The translations under genes were made by a program, and so were the position numbers. Shown here one piece after another: positions 59,064 to 64,000 of a DNA stretch of 64,000 bases; within the stretch, counting starts at the first letter, position 1, and every line of letters begins with the position of its first letter. The notes beneath the pieces are model-generated. The model was not told where the DNA came from and searched no databases. It was given only the letters and a program-made list of their open reading frames with translations. The DNA is from JASGDC01 sp047606545 (GTDB lineage Bacteria; Actinomycetota; Actinomycetes; Actinomycetales; Micrococcaceae), in contig JASGEI010000020.1 in the NCBI GenBank assembly GCA_047606545.1, forward strand, positions 62,001 through 126,000, given 5' to 3'.

Positions 59064-60770
59064 TTAAGCTTGATTAGCATTTTCTAACAACTCTCGTGCG
59101 TGTTGTAACGCAGTTTCAGATTCATCAAAGCCAGTCATCATACGAGCAATCTCTTTAACTCTTTCTTGGCCTGCTAGGGTTCTAATGTCTGAATGAGTCA
59201 CCCCTGCATCAGCATTTGAAGTTTTAACAACGCTAATATGATTATTGGCAAATACTGCTACTTGAGGTAAGTGAGTTACACAAATAACTTGCTTGTATTT
59301 AGCTAATCTAGCTAAACGTTGACCAATTTGAATAGCAGCTTTACCTCCTACACCAGCGTCAACTTCATCGAATACGAAAGTAGGTGCGTTAGAACCATTT
59401 CCAGCAAATACTACTTCAATTGCAAGCATCACACGAGAAAGCTCACCACCAGAAGCACCTTTATTAACTGGAGTTGGTCTGGAACCAGCATGTGGTTGCA
59501 GCAAAAATTCCACATTATCGACACCAGTAGCACTAAGTTCTTCAGGAGTCACTTGCACATGGAAAGTGGCATCTGCCATTAATAAACCGTGTAGTTCCTT
59601 TGTTACTGCCTTACTTAATTGTGTTGCTGCTTGTTTGCGAGCTTCAGTAATTTCACGGGCAAGCTCTGTAACTACATTTTCTAGCTCAGCAGCTTCTTCT
59701 TCGAGTTCGGCGAGGTTTTGTCCACCATTGCTAAGTTCGTCAAAACGTGCCCGAGCATCCCGTTCCCACTGAAATACATCGGCAAGATTTGGACCATGCT
59801 CACGTAATAATTCATTAATTTTGGCTCGACGTTGCTCCACTTGATTTAATCTTACTGGACCATCGGTATCAAGATTTTCTACATAACTAGTAAGGTCATT
59901 TGCGACTTCTGAAATTTCTGAATTTAGAGTCTCTAAGCGTTCTAGGATCTCTTCTAATTCTGAATCTTCTAAACTATCAATACTACTTCTAGCTTCCCCA
60001 ATCATTGACGAAGCATCGTGAACTTCACCAAAATTATCAGAAACCAAAGCTTGCGAAGCTCGATAAGCTCCATGACGAAGTTCTTCAAGATTAGAGAGCC
60101 TGATTGATTCCGCCTTTAACTCTTCATCTTCATTTTCTTTGGGTTCTACTTCATCGTAAAACTCTAATTCTTCAGTTAATTTTTCTAGTTCTTCAGCTTC
60201 CGAATCTTGGACATCATTAAGAGCTGCTAAACGCTTTTGGGTATCAAGCATTAATTGATACTTAGCTTTGTAAGTTTTTAATAGTTCACGATGTTCTTTA
60301 CCTAGAAACCTATCCAATGCATCACGCTGGGCACTAATGCTACGTAGACGCATTTGGTCACTTTGTCCATGAATTTCTATTAGCTGTTCGGTAAGTTCAT
60401 TAAGTACTGCCAATGGGACTTTGCGTCCACCAGCTAAAGCTTTAGAGCGACCTTCTTGAGTTATTGAACGGTTTAAAATCAGTTCTTTTAGCCCTAATGT
60501 CACATCATCAAGTAATAAATTGTGCTCTTCAGCAATTTCAGCTAACTTACTGTCACTTGGAATAACTACACTGGCTTCAACTTCTGCTTTTTCGGCATTA
60601 GAACGCACCACACCGCTTTTAGCTCGGGCACCAATAATCATCGATAGCGCAGATACCACCATAGTTTTACCGGCTCCAGTTTCACCTGTTACTGCGGTAA
60701 ATCCTTTTCCTAGGCTAAGCCTGGCATTAGAAATAACACCAAGGTTTTCGATGTTAATTTCTTCAATCAT
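59064..60770 (-). CDS. recN: DNA repair protein RecN
   Basis: 568 residues. SMC-like repair protein. Walker A GETGAGKTMVVSALSMI (residues ~30-46), coiled coil, signature GGELSRVMLAIEVVF and Walker B FVFDEVDAGVGG, CVTHLPQVA. Overlaps nadK by four bases. No LexA box seen upstream of nadK-recN. Confidence 0.97.
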   Translation of the reverse strand: MIEEINIENLGVISNARLSLGKGFTAVTGETGAGKTMVVSALSMIIGARAKSGVVRSNAEKAEVEASVVIPSDSKLAEIAEEHNLLLDDVTLGLKELILNRSITQEGRSKALAGGRKVPLAVLNELTEQLIEIHGQSDQMRLRSISAQRDALDRFLGKEHRELLKTYKAKYQLMLDTQKRLAALNDVQDSEAEELEKLTEELEFYDEVEPKENEDEELKAESIRLSNLEELRHGAYRASQALVSDNFGEVHDASSMIGEARSSIDSLEDSELEEILERLETLNSEISEVANDLTSYVENLDTDGPVRLNQVEQRRAKINELLREHGPNLADVFQWERDARARFDELSNGGQNLAELEEEAAELENVVTELAREITEARKQAATQLSKAVTKELHGLLMADATFHVQVTPEELSATGVDNVEFLLQPHAGSRPTPVNKGASGGELSRVMLAIEVVFAGNGSNAPTFVFDEVDAGVGGKAAIQIGQRLARLAKYKQVICVTHLPQVAVFANNHISVVKTSNADAGVTHSDIRTLAGQERVKEIARMMTGFDESETALQHARELLENANQA

Positions 60771-61684
60771 GCCTGTTTTCCCTCATCTGGTCCACGCCAA
60801 CCTGTAACTGGTAAATTAAACTTTCTAACTAGCCTGCTAGTAAAAGCAACTTCTTTCAATCGTGCTAAGTATATCCGTTTTTCAGATACATTTACTTCAA
60901 CTCGCTGCCCAGCTTTCACTGGGAATGTCCTGCGTCCATCACACCACAGTTTTGCTTTAGCATCATTACGTTGAATCATCTCAACGGCAAAAGTACTTTC
61001 ATCACCCACGATAAGCGGCTTTGAGAAAAGTGTATGAGCACTCAATGGCACTAGCAACATGGCTTCCACATGTGGCCAAACAACTGGACCTCCAGCAGAA
61101 AACGCATATGCGGTAGAACCCGTAGGAGTAGACATCAAAATGCCATCACAACCATAGCTAACCAACGGTTCACCATCAACCTCAACTACAACCTCAATCA
61201 TGCGTTCTTCAGAACTTTTCTCAAGAGCAGCTTCATTAACTGCCCAGTCTTGGTGAATTAATTTTTGACCTTCGTAGACTTTAACATCAATGACCATACG
61301 ATCTTTAACCGTGTAATCTTTTCGCACTACCTTATCGATAGTTTCGTTTAAGTCTTCTTTTTCACTCTCTGCCAGGAAGCCAACATGTCCCATATTGACA
61401 CCCAACACCGGAACTTCTTGTTCCATACCAAGTTCTGCAGCCCTTAAAATCGAGCCATCACCACCAAGCACAATTATTAGCTCTAAATCTGCAGTATCAC
61501 TTTTTTCAAATACTTTTACTTTGTCTAAATGTCCTGGAGGCGTTTTATCTCGTAAATCATCAGTCTCGCTTTGTAAAACGTATGGGGTTATTCCCACTTC
61601 TAAAAGTTTATCAATCACCTGTAGCGCTACACGTTGTGCTTCTGCACGCCCAGGGTGATTCAAAATTAAAATATTGCGAGCCAT
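60767..61684 (-). CDS. nadK: NAD kinase
   Basis: 305 residues. Phosphorylates NAD to NADP. Motifs VLGGDGSILRAAELG (GGDG) and TPTGSTAYAFSAGGPVVWP are intact. A TAGAAT box seven bases before ATG 61684 suggests a leaderless nadK-recN transcript. Confidence 0.97.
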   Translation of the reverse strand: MARNILILNHPGRAEAQRVALQVIDKLLEVGITPYVLQSETDDLRDKTPPGHLDKVKVFEKSDTADLELIIVLGGDGSILRAAELGMEQEVPVLGVNMGHVGFLAESEKEDLNETIDKVVRKDYTVKDRMVIDVKVYEGQKLIHQDWAVNEAALEKSSEERMIEVVVEVDGEPLVSYGCDGILMSTPTGSTAYAFSAGGPVVWPHVEAMLLVPLSAHTLFSKPLIVGDESTFAVEMIQRNDAKAKLWCDGRRTFPVKAGQRVEVNVSEKRIYLARLKEVAFTSRLVRKFNLPVTGWRGPDEGKQA

Positions 61685-61842
61685 ATATTTTATTCTACTT
61701 GTCTAAGTCAAGAGTTTTGCATAAATCTACACTTTTCTTGAGTTTCTACTTTGTAAAGTACTTTATAAAATCAGTCCCATGTCGTAAAAGCAACTCATAT
61801 AAGACCTGCTTTTAGCGAGGCTACCTAACTTTTGATTGACAG

Positions 61843-61902
61843 GGTATACATTTTTTTAGTTTCTTTACGAAATTTCGTGTGGAATCAAGAAAAATGTATA
61901 CC
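61843..61902 (-). repeat. 60-bp hairpin repeat, copy A
   Basis: Outer arms GGTATACATTTTT (61843-61855) and AAAAATGTATACC (61890-61902), inner perfect palindrome ACGAAATTTCGT. Second copy of the element at 37391-37450. It lies between tlyA and nadK. Confidence 0.65.
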
Positions 61903-61947
61903 TTGCTAATCACTGACACACAACCGTATTAATCTTTAGCGAATAAA

Positions 61948-62679
61948 TTAACCATTTTTGTGTAGCTGCACTAAATACTCAACATTTCCACTACTGCCTT
62001 TTATAGGGCTTTCCGTCAGACTTACTTTTTCTAATCCTAATTTTTGTGCAGTAACTAAGACTTTACTGATGGCTTCTTGGCGTTGTTCATGGCTAGTTAC
62101 CACTCCCGTGTGCGCTAGACGCTCTTTGCCCACTTCAAATTGCGGTTTGATTAGTAACACCATTTCGTGTCCTGATTTTAGTACTTTTGTAAGTGGTTCT
62201 AAAACAAGTATTAGAGAAATAAAAGATAAGTCTCCTACGATTAAATCTACTTGCTGCCCAATGTCATCAAGCACTAAATCACGAATGTTATAACCTTCAA
62301 ATACTACTACTCTGTCATCATTGCGTAGCTTTGGATCTAGTTGGTCATGGCCAACATCTATTGCCCAGACCTTTTTAGCGCCATTTTGAAGCAGAACATC
62401 AGTAAAGCCTCCTGTTGATGCACCAGCATCTAGTACATTTAGTCCAGTTACAGCTATCTTGAATTCTGCTAATGCTGTTTCCAGTTTTAAGCCTGCGCGA
62501 GAAACATACTTCGGTTGTTCAAGAACTTCGATACCATTCTCTTCAGTAACTTTGTGCGCTGGTTTTGTGACAAACTTACCATCAACTTTAACTTTACGAT
62601 TGTTTATTAGTTCTTGTGCTACTGAACGAGACTTAACCAAACCACGAACAGTTAAAGCTAAATCAAGACGTTGTTTCAC
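61948..62679 (-). CDS. tlyA: TlyA family rRNA 2'-O-methyltransferase / hemolysin
   Basis: 243 residues. N-terminal S4 domain (QRLDLALTVRGLVKSRSVAQELI) and FtsJ/RrmJ-like methyltransferase with LDAGASTGGFTDVLLQ. In mycobacteria TlyA methylates 16S C1409 and 23S C1920, allowing capreomycin action. Start overlaps the HAD gene by 17 bases. Confidence 0.95.
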   Translation of the reverse strand: MKQRLDLALTVRGLVKSRSVAQELINNRKVKVDGKFVTKPAHKVTEENGIEVLEQPKYVSRAGLKLETALAEFKIAVTGLNVLDAGASTGGFTDVLLQNGAKKVWAIDVGHDQLDPKLRNDDRVVVFEGYNIRDLVLDDIGQQVDLIVGDLSFISLILVLEPLTKVLKSGHEMVLLIKPQFEVGKERLAHTGVVTSHEQRQEAISKVLVTAQKLGLEKVSLTESPIKGSSGNVEYLVQLHKNG

Positions 62680-63463
62680 TTACCAAGTCTTTCAAGGTTT
62701 TAATAACATAAGTTGGTTTTTGCTCTGGAATTGCAGTTTCTGCATCAGCTTTCGTGTTAATTCCCGTGGTAACTAATGCGGTATCAATTTTGGCATTGTT
62801 ACCACCTTCGATGTCTGTATCTAAACGGTCGCCAATCATAATAGGTTTTTTAACACCAAACTTTTCCATGGCATATTCAAAGATTGCAGCTTCTGGTTTA
62901 CCGCCAATCATTGGGGCTTTCCCAGTTGCCATTTGTACAGCCTTAATCATCGCACCATTGCCTGGAGCGCTGCCTTTTTCGGTAGGAAGTGTGGTGTCTG
63001 CATTGCAAGCAAACCATTTAGCACCAGCATGCACTGCATAAGAAGCATCAGCCAAGTTTTGCCATGAAGTCTTTGGATTAAAGCCTTGAATTAGAGCATC
63101 CGGTCCTTCTTGAAAAGTACGGATAGCTCTGAAACCCGCTTCATTAATCAAATTAGCAAGATAATCAGTGCCAACCACAAGGACTTTATCTTCTGGCTTT
63201 AGATGTTCTTTTAAAAGATTGATCGTCACTTGTGGTGAAGTAATAATTTCTGCTGGCTTTGCTTTAATGCCTAGTTCTTGTAAATGCTCTGCTACTGTTT
63301 CTGGGCTACGCGAAGCATTATTAGTAATGTATCCAATTTTGTAATTATGCTCGTAAAGCCAGTTAATTGACTCCACTACATTAGGCAAAGTAGTTTTACC
63401 CTCGTAAATTACCCCATCAAGGTCGAAGAATACACTGTCGTAAGACTTAATTAAGGCACTCAT
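62663..63463 (-). CDS. HAD-IIA family hydrolase (NagD/PGP-like)
   Basis: 266 residues. HAD motif I FFDLDGVIYEG, motif II TNNASRSPE, motif III Lys in GGKPEAAIFEY, motif IV IGDRLDTDIEGG. Phosphatase of small metabolites (Rv1692-like glycerol-phosphate phosphatase by position). Overlaps both neighbours. Confidence 0.93.
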   Translation of the reverse strand: MSALIKSYDSVFFDLDGVIYEGKTTLPNVVESINWLYEHNYKIGYITNNASRSPETVAEHLQELGIKAKPAEIITSPQVTINLLKEHLKPEDKVLVVGTDYLANLINEAGFRAIRTFQEGPDALIQGFNPKTSWQNLADASYAVHAGAKWFACNADTTLPTEKGSAPGNGAMIKAVQMATGKAPMIGGKPEAAIFEYAMEKFGVKKPIMIGDRLDTDIEGGNNAKIDTALVTTGINTKADAETAIPEQKPTYVIKTLKDLVSETTS

Positions 63464-63999
63464 TCTTCCTCTTCATTTTCCAGCTCTGAATCTTTTAAGG
63501 CTTCGGCAGCAGCAGTGGCAGGAATAGTTTCATCTTCCTCTTCTTCTCCTTCAAGCAAGTCCATGATACTGGAATCATCAGGTACTAACCCAAGAGCTAC
63601 TTCTGCTTTCTTAGCTTGCTTACGCCATTTCTTAGCTTCTTTTTCTTGTTCCAATGCTTCTAAAGTTTCAGCATACGCTCGGAATAATCGTGGGCTGTAT
63701 GTAAATCCTTTATTAATATTTAGCTCTGGGATTTCTAATGCTTTTTTTGCAGCTTCAAAATCCTCGTTATCCATATAAGCGCCAGAAAGTGCAATACATA
63801 AATCTACTTTAACCTCATTATTAGTAATCTTCCCGCTGGCAAGCTGCTCTTCAGCAGCCTCAATAGCCTTATCAGGCTTGCCGACACCACGAAGCGAATC
63901 TGCAATCAAAGCAGCATGGTCATCAGAACCGCTAATACGTTTATGTGTACGCAACTCAGCCAATGCTTTTTTGAAATCTTCAGCAGCATAAGCAGCCAA
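63460..63999 (-). CDS. TPR-repeat protein, 5' end outside the window
   Basis: At least 179 residues, helical repeats such as AYAAEDFKKALAELRTHKRISG and DKAIEAAEEQLASG, then an acidic tail with EEEEDE and ELENEEEE. It corresponds by position to the Rv1691 TPR protein upstream of the HAD gene. The start is not in the window. Confidence 0.8.
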   Translation of the reverse strand: MAAYAAEDFKKALAELRTHKRISGSDDHAALIADSLRGVGKPDKAIEAAEEQLASGKITNNEVKVDLCIALSGAYMDNEDFEAAKKALEIPELNINKGFTYSPRLFRAYAETLEALEQEKEAKKWRKQAKKAEVALGLVPDDSSIMDLLEGEEEEDETIPATAAAEALKDSELENEEEE

Positions 64000-64000
64000 A

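Overview
The window is a 64-kb chromosomal piece of an Actinomycetota (actinobacterium) with unusually AT-rich DNA (by eye well above 55% A+T, not computed). The assignment rests on gene order and content: yebC-ruvC-ruvA-ruvB-secD-secF, clpS-DUF2017-murI-rph-rdgB, TPR-HAD-tlyA-nadK-recN-pyrG-nudix-xerD-parA-rluB-cmk-der (the mycobacterial Rv1691 to Rv1713 order), an MptA/B-like polyprenyl-phosphomannose mannosyltransferase, a FadD15-type acyl-CoA synthetase, a ThrE exporter and twin-arginine signal peptides of the RR-x-VTK-x-A-x-W-S-V-P type. The species cannot be named from this sequence.

Layout. 1-1.1 kb: end of an ascorbate-type PTS operon (EIIA, damaged EIIB, EIIC) behind a 12-C tract. 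1.4-9 kb: secF, secD, an exported RCC1 beta-propeller behind a 10-C tract, and ruvB-ruvA-ruvC-yebC. 9-12.2 kb: a LexA-box-controlled umuD-like/umuC/rlmA operon and an SSB. 12.3-20 kb: universal stress protein, VIT1-like transporter, ThrE, MFS, acyl-CoA synthetase, acetyltransferase, mannosyltransferase. 20-37 kb: sbcCD, deaminase, mqo, exonuclease-BRCT, YccF, DedA, the rdgB-clpS operon, pncB-pncA, YceI, helicase, peroxiredoxin. 37.3-43.5 kb is the accessory region: decayed tnpB pieces, a small exported protein, a complete insertion sequence, tRNA-Leu, a D-Ala-D-Ala dipeptidase, an Asp/Asn-rich repeat protein and a Cys-rich 55-residue peptide. 43.6-49 kb: aroA-rsgA, DUF1801, guaC, corA. 49.5-64 kb: the core der to TPR cluster, interrupted by an MFS transporter and a flavodoxin and lacking scpA/scpB.

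The most striking object is the element at 38813-41484. It has perfect 23-bp terminal inverted repeats and a perfect 8-bp target duplication (TAACTCTT), and it carries a DDE transposase of the IS1595 family together with an intact TnpB RNA-guided-nuclease homologue. TnpB is normally found with Y1 (IS200/IS605) or serine (IS607) transposases. Two further decayed tnpB 3' ends lie on either side of the element, one of them sharing a 15-bp core with the intact gene's 3' end, which fits a conserved guide-RNA scaffold.

Other themes are two C-tracts placed inside promoters (possible phase variation of the PTS and of the exported propeller), a UmuD-like protein that has lost its catalytic Ser and Lys, frequent leaderless promoters (-10 box 6-7 nt before the start codon), and a 60-bp hairpin repeat present in two copies with a compensatory base change.
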